This document shows, piece by piece, positions 12,501-27,500 of a stretch of DNA of 64,000 nt (positions are counted from its first letter, which is position 1; each line of letters opens with the position of its first letter). The position numbers and the translations under genes were made by a program. The DNA lies in contig JACSVZ010000011.1 of assembly GCA_014706295.1 (NCBI GenBank), positions 7,302,163 to 7,366,162 of the forward strand. Direction: 5' to 3'. This DNA is from Lycocorax pyrrhopterus obiensis (lineage: Eukaryota > Chordata > Aves > Passeriformes > Paradisaeidae). The notes under the pieces were generated by a model. The model did not search any database. It had not been told where the DNA came from and was given only the letters and a program-made list of their open reading frames with translations.

Positions 12501-15500
12501 TAATTATAAACATGTTCTTGCTTTCATTGCTGTTAATACAATTGTCTACCACAGTTAAAACAATTCTAAACCTGCCAAACACTCTTTTGGAATTTGAGGC
12601 ACATAGGTGTGCTGTGTTTGATGTCAGGGGTCCGGTGTGTCAGTGCCAGTGGGCACAGGGTGGTCAGCAGTGGTCAGTGCTGCCAGAGCAGCTCTGTGGC
12701 CATTGGGTTGTGGGTCAGGAGCAGCCAGGTGGGTCATGGGGGTGCAGTGCAGTCTCTCCTGGTGTGAGCTATTTCCGTTTGCCTCTCCTCGCTCCGTGTG
12801 CTTGGAAAGCCCGGTGGGTACCATTTCCATCGGGGCTCTTCAGTGCTCTGCCCCCTCTCTCACATTGCTCACAATGAATGGGGTTTTTTCAGAGTTCTGA
12901 GGTTTCCTGGCAGTGTAAGCAGAAAGGCACAGTGATAACATCTGTGCAGAGAGAGTGCAGCAAAAGGCTGATACCGAGCTGCTTTCTCTGCTTGTGCCAG
13001 GAACGGAGTCAGGGGTTTTTCCCTTTATCCTACCTCCAACAGTTTATAACCTTGTTAAAAACTGTGAGGTTTTTTTTTTTTTTTTTAATTCTCCTTTTTG
13101 GAGAGGAAGAACAACTAATCGGTCTTTTATCTTGTTCTTCTGAGGTATATTTATCATCTGCACAGCGTGCAGAATGCAGCCAAAACCGACCCTTCTGCCG
13201 AGGACCCAAGGTGGAAACACAAGACAGGAGGGGGAGCCTGGGCACGGGGGCTGTTGCGGTGTCTCAGGGAGACAGTGATTGGTGTTATGGGAACAATACC
13301 TGAGCTGGCCTTATTAGACAAATGAGAAAGCCAAGACATTGAAATGGAACTTTTAACAACAACCAGATTTATGTCGTGGAATATTTAGCAATTTAATGCT
13401 TTTCCATCTCTCTTTTTTTAAAAATATACAGCAAATGCTATATAGCTCAATCATTGTTGGAAAGGGTGACTTACTTTTTTTGAGTGTTTTATCTGTTATT
13501 TTGATCTGTGTTTCTCTAGGCCCCTACTTGTGATCCTCCAGGCTGTGACATGTCAAATGACAGTGAAAGTAACTGTTTAGTGTTGCAGCAATCCTTTAGT
13601 TGCACTGCAATGATAGTTACATTTTTTCCACAATACTTTGAAAGATCTAGTAGTTTTTCACACAGATTTTGTGTTGTGCCAGTTGTGCTGTAGATGCATT
13701 TGTGTAGTCCTGGCCTGTGTTAGAACCACCATTTATTGCTGTAAATGAATCCTGTCCTTGGCTGTGTGTGAGAGGCAGAACTCATGGGTTATGTACATTT
13801 TACAGGCTATGGTTACACAGTCCTGCTAAGTTCTTTATTTAGAGGGTAATAATTGAGTCTTCTGAATTCGAAGACCACTGCCTGGTTAGATGACAGGCTG
13901 TCTACAAATCAATAGTCCTGAAAGGGGCTCTCTCATTTTTGGGTGGAGGGGCTTTTGCTTTTTGTTTTATACACAATGATTATGTCAGAGTTTTGGGTTG
14001 AGTTTTCCTACTGTTCATATAAATGCAAGTGATAGCACAACGATCTTATTCTGAGCAGGAAAATCTTTTAATGTCACTTAACTTCTGACTTCTTCATCTG
14101 GTGTCTTTGTGCATATACTTTCATCAGAAACTTACTTCATGTGGCAAAAAGTCCAAAATTTTTAGTGCAAATATAGTGCTGAGAGACTTCTGGGAAAATG
14201 TTACCAAGAATTTCTTCTGCAAATCCCTGAGATCTTTATTGATATCAAGGCTCACAGATGCCTGAGCAAGCAAGTGTTCCCTCTGAACTTCTTGTTCTAA
14301 ATCAATGTCTGCCCCTCTATCATCACAAAAAATGCTGTCCTTTTATGCAATCGATAGAAGATGTGTTTAATTTCTGTCATTCATGCTCTGGTAGTTTGTA
14401 GACAAAAGCAGGCAAAAAGCATTTTAGCAATGAAAATGTGAGCTGCTCTTTAGTTCTGTCATTTTACAGCCAGTGAAATGCCAGAGGAGTGAACAAGGAC
14501 CAGGGAGGTTGTTCGCAGCTCATTCTGCCAGTGACAGGAAAGGTGCATTGCCAGTTCGAGACCCAGGGAGTCAAGTCAATGATGTCACCCAGCACGGTGA
14601 ATTCACTCCTATTTGCATGGCTTCCTGATGTAAAATACTAGTATTTATTTCAAACATGAAGTGTCTGTGTCATAAACAATGCAAGGAAATGCAGTTGTCT
14701 CCTGTAAAATGTAGTATGTCTTTCATGTCACTAAAGAGCAGCTGTCTGATGACAATTTTTCAGAGTAAAGGGTTGAAATCATCAGGTCATTATTTCTAAG
14801 TGAATTTTATTATTTACCCAAAAAGCTGAATAATTTCACTCATTACAAAAATATGTATCAAAACGTTAGGTCATATTAGGCATAGAGGAGATACATTGAT
14901 TGGATAAATTCTAAATTTTTGTATGAAATAAAATGTTTTCCCCATGTAGTTCTTCTTACTTAAAGAAACCCCCAAACTGATCAGAACAGTGTAATGATTA
15001 CCAGAAGTCTATTTATTACTAATTCCCCACATTGTGTCTTGCAGAGTATTGGTAGGACAGGCTTCCTGTTGTCTTGAGGTTTACAAATCTTTCAGTTTGC
15101 TCACACCGTAAGAGAAAGCAATGCAGACAGTGGTGTCTGTCATAGTTGGGAATTGTTTAAATAGCCATTGTCCCTGGTCATGCTATATTGAATAAAATCT
15201 TTAGTTAGCAATGCTAGTTATGATTTTGTCATTATTTTCTAGGGTCCTTTAGAAAATGATTTGGTGGTACATGTGGCCCTGATAGCAGAAAGCCAGCGGT
15301 ATGTATTTACTTTTGTTAAGTACCTATATATTAAGGAAGGGTTGAACAATACATCTGAAATGATGTAGAATAAAATACTGCTACTTGTATATATCTGCTG
15401 CCAAGAGAATTGTTAAAACTATTCTGTGATTTGTCATTAAATTTATCCATATTTCATTTGTAGCCTCCAAGTTTTTCTGAACACATATGGAATCCAAACT

Positions 15501-18500
15501 CAGACCCCCCAGCAGGTGGAACCAATTCAGATATGGGCTCAGAAAGAACTTGTCAAAGTAAGGAATTCTGCATTTAAAATGACTAATCCATCTGTATATT
15601 TCTTTTGTAAAAATAAGGATTTATATCAATCTATTACCCTTGTATCTCCCTAAGCTGTTACCTTCATTTTTCTGTTCTCCTAATGCAATTGCAAGGTGTG
15701 CTGGCACTGAAGTTACGGATGCCTGGAGCTTTCAGGGAAACGTGGGAGCCCATGTGTTCTATATTATCTGATTAGGCTTATTGCCTCAGCCACTTTCAAA
15801 GTATAATGAATCAATAATAAAATTTTAATAATATTAGTAGCTTGGTAAACTAAATGAATCTTGATGGAGAAACAAGCAAATGAGCAATAGTCAGAGAAAT
15901 GGGTTAAGGCAGTAGGCACAAACCATCACAGGATTTCATAGTGCAGCCCCTGTAACAGGCATTATCCACATCTCTGTCAGTGTTTTCCCTTGGATTGACT
16001 ATATCCAGGAAGTTTTGGTTTTGAAATCCTTTTTGGTTTAACTCTTTAGCTGAGCACATTTAAAATCCCACAGTCAGAAATTACTGGGATGAAGGATCGT
16101 CTTCAGGATCCCCTTCATCCTCCCTGAGGGCTCTGTTTTCTATAGGGGCAAGAAGTCTCCTGAGGGACCAGCACATCCTTACAGTCCTAGGCTGGCCCTT
16201 CTAGTCCTGTTTGTAGATCAGGTCCACAAAGCTCCTGTCTAACCTTGTGTTGTGCAAATGGTGTCACACAAGAGCGATGAATGTCTGGGGGCAGTGCAGT
16301 GACGGACTCTGTCTGTCAGCCCCGAGGTCCCAGTTGCAGGACAGACCATTCACCGTGCGGGGCTCTCCTCAGAAATCAGGTCACGTGGCCAATGCCATGA
16401 TCTGTATCAGGAGTCTGTAGGACACAGGAAAAAAGTAAACCCAAAAATAGAGAATATAGCATCATATTTCAGGTTTCTTAAGTTTGCAAGGATAATGGAT
16501 GTAATAAACCTGGCTGTGGCTTATTCAGAAAAATGCTTACCCTAAATAACGGCTGCCACTAACACTTGAGAAGTACTGAAACAGAGAGAAGAGAAATATT
16601 TGTGTTTCCATTCATCCTTGTTGATTTCTGAACCCATTTTTACTCACTAGCTTTCATGATAATATATTCCAAAATATGTTCTCTTTGTCTGTATCTGTCC
16701 TGAAATTCTGTACCTGAAACTTTGGTTTAACAAATGGCTACTCCATAACTTTACCATAGAAGTATATATTGTCTCTGTCATCCATCACTTCTTTGGTTTC
16801 CCTGACAAAAAGATGAGGCCTTCATTAAGTTTTATTATCAATTAAATTCCTATCTATGAAAATGTCTGTGTTAGGATTTATTTTTCTAAAGCTGTTGAGA
16901 CATCTGGCAATTCTGACACTTCCCTTATCCTCATGATGGGTAGGTACATCTGCCTCATCAAAATTTACTTTTCAAAGAATGCCATAAAAATATTAATTCA
17001 TCTGATACAGCACCTCTTCCTAATGGGCTTCTAATAAAGGCTCTGCCAGAGCTGTGAAGTAGAGAGAGTGTTTGGGGTGTTATGAGAACTGGGTTTGATC
17101 TCTGGGCTTATGCCAATAACCAATATGAACTGAAAAGCAAACAAACAAAAACTCCTGGTAGTATTTGTCATCCTTTGTGGGGGAGAGGAAGCCAATGATG
17201 GAGAAGTTATTGTATTTTGGGGAACAGAATGTTGATCCATGGTAAATATGGATCTCAGTATTTCCTACTCTTGATGCTGTCAGTTCTATGCAGTATTTCA
17301 TTTAATCAGAAACCTTTGAGCTGCTCCAGTAGCACATGATAACAGTTTAAATCTCTGGACTTATTAACAGGCATGTGTCCAAAAAAGTGCTGTAAAACAA
17401 ATGGATGGGGATTGAAAGTAGAACTTGAAGTCAAGTAAACATATCCACAGTGGGGAGAGAAAGAAGAGCTAAACAATAAAATGCGACAAGACACACATAA
17501 TACATAGGAAAATGTACACCTGGAGTGGAAGTACAGCACAGGAGAGGAGCAGAATACCCTGGCATGAGCTGAGAGGAGGAAAGGGAGCACAGAAACAGAT
17601 GGTGTGCAAGACCACTGCAGTTTGGTTCCTGCTCATAAATCAACCCAACAGCCCAGTCTGCTTTCACAGCCATTTCTTGCTATTAGCAGCTTTAGTAATC
17701 CAGAATTGAGTGCTTTTTAATGAAAAACCAAAGGTGCTCGAAGCAGCTGGACTTGGATGAAACTGTGCATTATTCAGTGCCTGGTGCTGAATCTGAGCTT
17801 TGATTGTAACAGATCAGGATCGAGAACGATCACTAGAAGAGGAAACTGCTTTAGTAGCCTGTGTGTCAACATGAGGCCTCAAGCTAAAGAGTCTTCAAGG
17901 AGAGAGACAATGTTACAATGCTAATGCAGTTCTGCTTTTGTTAAGAAAGCATTTTATGTTCTGCATTCCAGCAAAATGCAGGTCCTTTTAAATTGCCCTG
18001 TCTACTGCCATTCTTCCAATCTCCCTTATTTACCACAAAAAGAGGTTCAGCATTGTTTGGCTTTGCTATGTGCACATGGATTATTGAAAGCTATCAGTGT
18101 TCTGATGTCTCCATCCTTTCCCACTTGAACACAGTTCCTTACTCTGGATGAACAGGTCATGTGGGTAATTTTGTTTATTTTCTTTTTTAAATAGTTCTTG
18201 GTATTAAGGCAGAAACATGGGCAGGATCAGGAAGGCCCCAAGCTGACAGCAATAGAAAGCTATTGAGTGTAATGTTTGTTCAAGTGTTTGCTTTTGTTTG
18301 CTTCTGAATTATCTTCCTATAACATAAAGAAAGATTGAACTTCAGAAAACGTTCAGAATTCGGAATACTCTGCAGTAATGATGGGTTCCTTACCTAAAAC
18401 AGGCCAAATAAGGAAAAATTACATCTTTCAGTCAGGTTTAACTGATACATTTGTACTCTATTGCTCACAGATGAGTTGTTTTCTTACGGTTTTATTCTCA

Positions 18501-21500
18501 TACACTGTAATAAATGAAGACTATTTTTGCAAAATTGTATCAGTTGAAGTAATGCTAGGCATACATAACTCTAATAAGAATCAAGCTATGAATAATGAAA
18601 CAATTCCCTCTTGCTTGTGTTGCTGATGCATTAATTTTCCAGATTTGTACTAAAATTAGAATAAAGATCTTTAAAGGGCTCTTATATTACTCTTTTACTT
18701 ATGTATCCACACTGGAAAAGCATTATAGAAGGCAAATTTGGCTAGCCAATAAATGCAAATGATCCTTTAAAAAATTATTTCAATAAGCAATTTGAAAAAT
18801 CAATAAATATTTTACTTACATAGAATAGAAAAGTAATAGGAGCAAGAAATTAAAAAGAAGACCTAATATAGGAAACAACAAGTGTTTTTTAAAAAACCAA
18901 CCCTGAATAGAAGTAACAGCCACATTTTCTGAATCATTTTCTAATCAAAGCAGACTGCACACAGCCTTCTTTGTGAGACGTGGCAGGAGCATGAGAAAGG
19001 CTGGTATCTAGGTTTTTATCAGTTTTCATGATTCTTTCTCACAGGCTTACTTCCATTTGGGAGTCAATGAGAAACTGGAATTATCTGGAAGACCGGACAG
19101 ACCCATAGGATGCCTTGGGACATCAAAGGTCGTTACAAGAGAAGTTTATATTATTGTTATTGATATATATTTAGATAAACATTTAGTCTCTGTATGATTT
19201 TATCTAGAATTGAAATGGAGTGTTACTTTATGCATATATCTGACTTTCAAGTCCTTGTATTTGGCCCTTATGAATGTTTTCAAGAAAAGATTAATGGAAG
19301 TTTTCTCTCTCAACAGATTTATCGAATACTAGGGAAGACTGTAGTTTGCTACTCGATCATTTTTGATCTCAGTGATTTCTACATGTCTCAGGATGTTATG
19401 ATGTTGATTGATGACATTAAGGTATTTGTAGCTTCTCATCTGAGTAACTGACAAAAATAGTCTGCAGAAGAATAAACTGTGCAGTCTGATAAAACAGAAG
19501 ACTGAAGGGGGAACACAGTACAGTGTGTATTATTGTAATACAAAAACTTGCAGCTAGAAAGTGTGTATTGAGACAAATATCCTGTCAGCCCAGTGTGAGT
19601 TCTAGTGAGTATCTCTGTGTGACAAAAAACCTGCCCCCAAAGTGACTGGGAGTGCTTCAGGGCAGCAAGCAAATTATCATTTGTTTCTTTGGGAGAACAA
19701 ATGTTCTTGGCTGAAAAAAGGAACAAGACAAGTGTTTACAGGAAATATGAAAGCCTTACCTGGAGGAAACACTACTTGATTTTGCACAACTATTAAAACC
19801 TGCCCCCCTTCCCTGTACGGTTGGCAGCAGTGCAGAGCTCACCTGCCGCGTGCCCTGGGCTGGAGCAGTGACATCAGCGCACGGACGGTGGCCCTGGTGA
19901 TTCCATGCCCTGGGATTTTAAGCCCTGGATCCCCTCACACCCTTTCTAGGTCATTGCCTGTAGTTCAGAGCACTGCACTGTCTCATGGTTTGCTCCCTGA
20001 TCCATACATTTGCTTAGGAGTATTTTCAGAACACTTAGGAAATAGCAGGGCTTGACAGCAGCTTGTGCCTGTTGCAGAAATCTGTTGGTGCTTTAGTAGC
20101 TAAGGTGTTTTTAACCTGTTGGGGTTTTCAGGGCTATAGGTCTTCTACTGTCTTGTACTGTGTGTTCTGGTAGGTTGTGCTTGTTGTGTTGTTTGGGATT
20201 TTTTGTGACTGATGTTCTTTCCTGCCCAGAACGCCCTGCAGTTCATTAAGCAGTACTGGAAAATGCACGGCCGGCCCCTGTTCGTGGTACTGATCCGGGA
20301 AGACAATATAAGGTAGGGGAGAGAGAAGCAGGATTTGCCATGTGGGATTTACCTAACTGCAAGATTAATGGAATTCTGTTTCAAATTTCAGAGGGAGCAG
20401 GTTCAGTCCCATATTAGATATGCTGGCAGCCTTTAGAAAGGGAATTGTTGGAGGAGTGAAGGTTCACGTTGACAGAGTACAGGTAAGATGTTTCTCCTGA
20501 CTGTTGTGTTCTTACCTCCTGGTACTGGTACATGTATTCTTGCTACTTTTGGGGTTTATGTGACTTCCAAGGATTTTATTTAGTTTCATAAAAGTAAGGA
20601 GTCAAGACTCAGGACGTTTGGTACTATTTGTTTTGTCTCAGCAGAAACATGGGTTTATTTTAATTCCTTTTGATGAGTCTTTTGAAAGTCATAATCTTCA
20701 CAGAGGATTTTCAGAAGGGAAAAGGGTGTTTTTTGTTAGGCAATCTTGTGAAATTACTACCAAAGGATAAAGCCACAGTGTCAAGCACTGAGGGATTTCT
20801 TTTGATTAGGTAATCACGGAGGGGAAAAAAAGGTGCTTCACATATATTAAAATTCTTACAAGAACTAAGATCTAGTTTTAACATCTTCGCTGTTTGAATG
20901 AATCTCAAAGCAGGAACATTCCTTCATTAAAATGTGAAAATTACCAAGACAGGTGCTGATTTTACATAGTCCTATCTGCTAGTTAATCTTAGTTTACACC
21001 TATTGAACTATCGTTTTTTTTAAGAGAGAAGACTAAAGACAGAGTAATGACTTCTTGTTCCCTAGAAAATCATAAATTTGTAGAAGAGCTGGGTCATTTG
21101 TAAAGGAAATGCTCCTAGCTATGGTGGTTTAAGATACCCTCGGAATCTTTAAGTATTTATGTATTTCTCCTGATCACACATAGGTCGTGTAGTCTCTCCT
21201 GGTACCACTAACTCTTCCTATGGCAAATGCCATTACTGCCCGTGGAAAACCTTTCATTTGGCTGCAGGGTTGTTGTTGTGGTTCTGTTTGTTTGTTGTTT
21301 TTGTTTTTTTTTAATTTAACTGCAATGACTTTCTTGCCTTGCAAGAAAAATTTATCAGACATTTCTCCATCTGCCTGTGTCATTATTTTAAGCACTACAC
21401 TGGACAGCCATCAGGGAATAAACTTTCCCTTCCATACTCACTGACCTTCTGGAAAGATCCTTTTTCTAATACAATAATTAAGGAGAAGTTTTAAAGGATT

Positions 21501-24500
21501 TAAGGTGTTAACAGCCACTGGTCTTTGCTTTATTTGTTAGCCATTAAAAAGAGCACATGGGAAAACTACAAACAAATGTTTGTTTGGCTTGAAGGCCAGT
21601 GGAGATGGTGGTGGGTGCCTTTCCTGCTGGGATACTGCGTGCTTGCTCCAGCAGCTGAACTGGAATCTCTGTCTTACTGCACAGTTGTCACATTTTATTA
21701 ACAGTCTTGTTTCATTATAGGGGAGGATTTGGGGAAAAGAACAAGGGACAAGTCTAATTCATGGCATTTTCTTGAATAATTCATTTATTCCAACAAAATA
21801 TATATTGATCTTTGTCAGTTGTATTCAGCTCCTTCCTTTAGGTGCACGTTAAACATGCCTAGAGAGAATCTGTGTCTCTAATTGGATGAATGCTCTTTTT
21901 TTCCTGTAAAATATACCAAATCTGATTTAATTTAAAATTTTTTATGCTCAGAAGATTTGTAGCTCTTTTCTGATTTTTACCTTCATTGTCATCATGTGTT
22001 CAAGCAGATGTGCAAGGCAAAGAATGAACGGCACCAGTAATAAAAGCAAAGCAGGGTTTTTATATTCTGTCATCTCAGAGCGTAACAGATCAATGTTTTA
22101 CTGCAACATGTACAATGAAAATGGAATATAAAAGTTCACAAAACACACTCAGTTGTATTTAGCTAATGAGAACCATCAAAAGCAGTCTTAAAAATGCTGT
22201 AGTACAATACATTTCCTCTGGCAGTAGAAAAATAGGGCATTCGTATAAATGCAGAGTGAGTGAATTGTAATGACTACATCAGATAAATGCAACACTGAGT
22301 TTCAGGTGTGTAATCTTTTGAGATGGAAGTATTTGTAAGCTGCATTTGATGTGCACACTTAGGCCAGGCCTGCTTGGATTAGGAATGAATACAGTGTGGG
22401 AATGCTCTTTGTAGTGTTTGCCTGAAACATCAGTGAAAATGACAGGAAAGCTGCCTGGCCTTCAGCCATCCCTGGAATAATGAGCATTGGGATCCCGAAC
22501 ATGGGGACTGTGCAGGACTCTGAGGAATGCACATCCTCCATCCCAAGGGTTTTCATCAGACGTGGCTTTTGCGGGGTGGGCATTGCTTGATGGAGCTGGA
22601 CAGGGCAAAAGAACAACAGAACATGACCAAAAAGGAGACAGCAGCCCCAAGAGACTTCTGCTGTCTTAAGTTGTCTTTTTCCTCATGAAAGAGGGAAGAT
22701 ACTTGAAAGTGTAAAAATATTTAGAACTGTAGATAAACAATCTACTTTCTCAATGGAAACCACCAGCAACATACTGAGATGAAAAGAAAGCTATATAGTT
22801 ATCTACATATTTTAAAATTTGTTTTCAATTTTTCATTTCAGACATTAATATCTGGAGCAGTTGTTGAACAGCTTGACTTCCTAAGAATCACTGAAACAGA
22901 AGAGTAAGGCTATGTGTAAACAGTAGTGATGACTTATTTGATAATTAAAATATTTTCTGAACTATGAAGAAATGAAATACTTATTTTTCAGGGCTCCTGT
23001 ATTTAAGAATTTGGAGGAGCTGGATCTTCCAAAACATTCAAAAGTCAGGAGACAGCCTAGTACTCCCAATGCTTCTGAACTTGAGCAGCAACCAGATGTA
23101 AATATTAATGACTGGAAAAACAAGTCAACGTATGAGATCCTGCAGAAACTAAATGTAAGAAAACTTGATAAAAGTACAGTGTAACTTCAGTCTCATGAAA
23201 TAAGAAATTCTGTGCTGATACTCTTTTTACCAGCAGCCTACTTAGGTCAGCGTAATCAGTGTTGTGGCACAGCTAATAACATAAAATGTCTGAAGTTCCT
23301 CTTCATATTCAGGGAATCTTCCCCTTTATCTTATCGCAGAACTTCCTGGCCCTTCATGTGTAACTGTTGGCTCTCAATTCTCCCAGCTGTCCCAATCATC
23401 CTTGGTGCTAATGACCATCTAGGAGGGCATCCATTTGTCATATGTCTTAAGAACAGATATTTTATTGACAAACTGCAGTTCGAAAGACTTGAGCAGTGGG
23501 CATTCACTTGGATGGACTGGGAACTTCTTAATGGCATCAAGCGATAGTTGCTATGTGGCATTTTTCCTGCGTCTAGAGGAAAACTACCAGTTACTGTTCT
23601 GGATCTAGTGTTTGATACACAAAGTATGCTGCTTGGTTCCCTATTTCATTACAAGCATTTCTGCTGCAAATGAAAGGACCTGAGAATGAAAAACCAGGGA
23701 ACCTTTCCAAGGTCAAATTATTACAACTTATTATGATCCACAGAGAAGCCTCTGCAAGCAGCAGTGACAAGGATACAACATACATAGGGTATGGAAGAGT
23801 TGTAAAATCCCCTTGAAAATAAAATGTGTAGACTTTTCCTTAAACTGAAAAGAAAAAAAGCCCTTTGGTTTCACCTGAAATTTTTAATAGCTGTTCTGGT
23901 TTTGCTTCAGTGAAAATCTGAAGGCTATTTGTGGTTCTGTTGTTGCTGTTTTTTATTTAAGGACTGCAATTGCCTGGCAAGTCAAGCGTTACTCTCGAGT
24001 ATATTGCTTAAAAGGGAAGGGCCGAATTTTATCACCAAGGAAGGTAAGAGCTTCTTCCATTTGACTGTTCTGAGCATTGAGGAAGCAGCTGTATGTTGAC
24101 TTGCAATGAACATGAATAATAGCTGTGCAGTTGTGTAGCTGTTTTCTGTGCCATTTAAAGCAATTTCTGCATTAAATAGGACATGCAAATTGATGGCGTG
24201 GTGGGGAATGAGCTGCTGGATATAAGAACTCTTTTAGATTGTTTGTAGGCCAGTGCTGTATCTGGTTGTAATTTTGAATGCACAGATTAGAAAAAAAATA
24301 GAGGATTTGACCTTACAAAGAAAACCAAAACATAAGACAAGTCTATATGTCTGTAACAGTCTGTACTATATGAGGCTTTTTACTGAATTTTTATTCTGCT
24401 TTGATGTAATCTGACTTCAATTCAATGTATCTGTGAAACTCTGGTTTTGTATTATGGTTTTGTTTTAGAGCACAGGGTCTAAATTCCTGTAATATAATTC

Positions 24501-27500
24501 TGAAAAGGCTACTGAGGCTTTGGGATTTTGTGCTGCAAAGTTTGGTGGTTTATCTTTTTTTCCAAAGACTGCTTTTTAGCTGCCTTTGTATATATGAATG
24601 CTCCTCAGAAAAAGAGGGCTTATTAATCAAGCAGTGGGAGTTACCACCTCCTGTTACAGAGCCCTGCTTCTTAATTTTCGTGTGAGATGGCTGGTTCATG
24701 TGGAGAAGAGCTGTCATTTTGACATAAACATACATTATATCTGTATTGCTATGTTAAAAGTGTCATAGAATGTGTAGGCTATCCTGAGTTGGAAGGGACC
24801 CACAAGGATCATCAAAGTCAGCTCCTGGTCCTTCACAGGACACCCCAACCTCACATGGCTTCTCTGCTAGATCCTTCACCATCTTCCTGTGTCTCCTTTG
24901 GATACTTTCTAATGTCCTTTTATTTTCCTTCTATTGTGGTGCCCAAAACTGCACACAGGACTGGAAAGCCACATCAAGTGGAATAAAATACACAGGCTGA
25001 TAACCCAGTGCATTGGTGCAAGTCACGGTTGGAATCTGCACGTTAGGCCCATGTAGCCTCTGAAGTGGCCTTTTCCACCAACACCTGGAGTGTTGCGAGG
25101 CTTTGGGAGCCTCAGGAGCTTTCTTTAGTCCTTTGTATGTTGTGTTCCTCCTTCTAGAAACACCTCAAAGCAGATTGCCTAACCTCTGTAAGCAAGCAGC
25201 ATTACCACCTACAACCATTGGATCATGATGATGAACTTAAAAATTGTTGAAACCAATTAGATCCAACAAAAGTGTTGTGCCTCTGAGTGTTCAGAGCTAA
25301 CTTGTACAGACCTTTTGGTGCCATCCCATGTGAAACAGTGGGTGATGATAACCTTTTTAACATGCACCCTGTATTAAATGGTCTGAGTCATTAAGACTAA
25401 GAGTTCCCTGCATTCCCTCCATGGAGACTACTGAGACTGACATTAAATAATCACACAATCAATAAAACATACATCTAAAACAGAAGCTGCAGAACCCTGG
25501 GTTCTGCAGTTTGAGGACGTACCTTATGATGGGGTGTACCTTTATAGGCCACATCTGTATGTGGATTAATTTTCCCCAATATATTGCAAGAATAGGTGAT
25601 ACTATAGGTGTCCCTATAGCATGAGTAGCAAATTCAGCTGAAATCTGGTTTGGCTTTTTTGAATAACAACATATACTGGGAGACAGGGGACTTGATTGCA
25701 TCTGAATTTTAGATGTTGAGCATAATAGATAAGTGCTTTACTAAAGCAGATTCAGAATTAACTGGTCTCATCAAACTTGCCTTATTACTGTTAAATGAAA
25801 ACTGTGCATCTTTTTTTGCTTGTGTTTTGTTTTTCTTTTTTCTCTTAAATGCCTTTAGGTACTGTTGCTGAGCACATAGAAAGAATCTACAGACGAGCTG
25901 GCAGCAGAAAGCTCTGGTTTGTATACAAACATCGTTTTCCTTCTGGCTTACACCAATTTTGTTTTCCTAATGTGTTTATAGAAAGTAAGGCTGAATTCTC
26001 ACACACTTAAAGGAGGGAAAATGACAGCTTTCCTGACAATTGTATTGGTGCATGGCAGCTGAAGGTCTAGTTTGACAGGCTTTAAAAAATTAAGAAGCAG
26101 TTTCTTACTGTTATCTTTTAAAATACGAAAGCAATAGGCTGGTTTTGAGTGCTATTGCCAATACACAGGCCTCATTAAATTGAAATAATGTGAGTAGAAT
26201 GTTAATATTCTTATTTCTTACAGGGCATGATAAAATATTGTCAATAGCTTTATGTAGGATGGCTGGTGATCAGCTGTAAATCATTTAAGCTGATGCACAA
26301 ACTCAGACGTATTGCCCTGAAGTAATTCGCTTTGAGCCTGACTTTGACACAATAACTTTAAAAGGTTTCAGCAAGTAGGTTGATATTTACATGTTATTTA
26401 TTAATTTTTTTTGCCCTGAAGCTCAGTAGAAGTTTAATTTCTTTTTATCAAAGTCAAGCCTGTCCTGAAATCTGTTCTCTCACCCTGTAACTATTTGTAA
26501 CAGGTCAGTAAATATAAAAGCTGTTTTTCATTTTTGTCTCTTCGTACAGTTAAATGGGCCCTTGCCAATAATGAGGCAGAACCAAAATACCTTGGTGGTA
26601 TTTTTTGTAAATAATAAAAATCAGAAGTATTTTTAGAAACAAAATATGTAAACTATTTTTCATTTCTCTTCCATGATTGCCATGTGACACACATATAGGT
26701 TGGTGTTGCGCTACAGTGCTGCATTTGCACAGAAATTTTCTTCTTCTATAACCCCACATATTACTACTTTACTGGTACATGGGAAACAGGTAAAGTGCCC
26801 AGAAAGCTGAAGTGCAGCTCTGTGAGATTATTTTTTTTTGCTTATTTGCATTTTGATAGTATCAGCTAATGCATTTCTGAAATGCTTTGCTCTTGATCTT
26901 AAGAAGTGTGTAGCAGTTTTCACAGGAATCAACATCAAGTGTTTGAGTTTTTTACTAACACTGTACAATACCGCAGCTTGTTCCTCATCTCTGTGGATAA
27001 ATGGTTTTTAGTAGCCTCAAAATCCATGCTAGAAAAGTTTAATTACAGGTCTGTTAGGTTTGTATTTTGTCAAGAAATTGTTATTAAATGTATTCATATC
27101 TTTAACCATCAACTGCATATATGGAAAAATGTGGTTCTTAGAAGTTACAGCTTGTTTTTAACCTAGCAGGTGACACAGATCTCTTCTTTTCATGCCACAC
27201 ATGCAAAATATTACCTCAGAATGGAACACACAGCAAAGCCTTGGTGTTATGTGTTGTACTTTCTCTTGCAAAATCTTCCTGACTCTTCCTTAAATAGATT
27301 TAAAAATTACCAAAGTTATCTTGCAAAATGATGAAAATGTCGTAAAAGAGGAGCTGGCATTTCTTACCTGTCTTTGTTCAAGATGATGTCAAGAAGAGAA
27401 CAAGAAGCTTTTAATGGAACTGGTAGTTTAATGAGTTCTAACTAAATATATTTTTGATCCATTATCCTGTATCTAAACTAAAAAATGAAAATCTACAGAA

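Larger units (their letters stand above)
8618..15242 (+). other. PHKB: PHKB longest intron seen
   Basis: A 6.6 kb intron holding one CR1 3' fragment at about 9012-9127, a GC-rich patch at about 12600-12850 that I cannot assign, and a 17-base T run at 13070-13086. No further PHKB exon is expected here, because the flanking exons join directly in the human protein. Confidence 0.8.

Noticed and set aside
12600..12850. GC-rich intron patch, with similar ones at about 16080-16400 and 19800-19960
   Set aside because: Considered as old LTR or CR1 remnants, but no terminal repeats, CR1 landmarks or coding similarity could be recognised by eye.
19194..19451. Open frame covering PHKB exon 8
   Set aside because: Only 19317-19421 matches the protein. 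The rest is intron on both sides.
22972..23184. Open frame starting with ATG before PHKB exon 12
   Set aside because: The N-terminal residues are translated intron and the last ones read past the donor. The real coding part is 22992-23154.
25859..25920. Donor at TTT|GTATAC for PHKB exon 14
   Set aside because: GTATAC looks acceptable as a donor, but this boundary puts both alternative exons out of frame. TG|GTTTGT restores the Trp codon and the frame.
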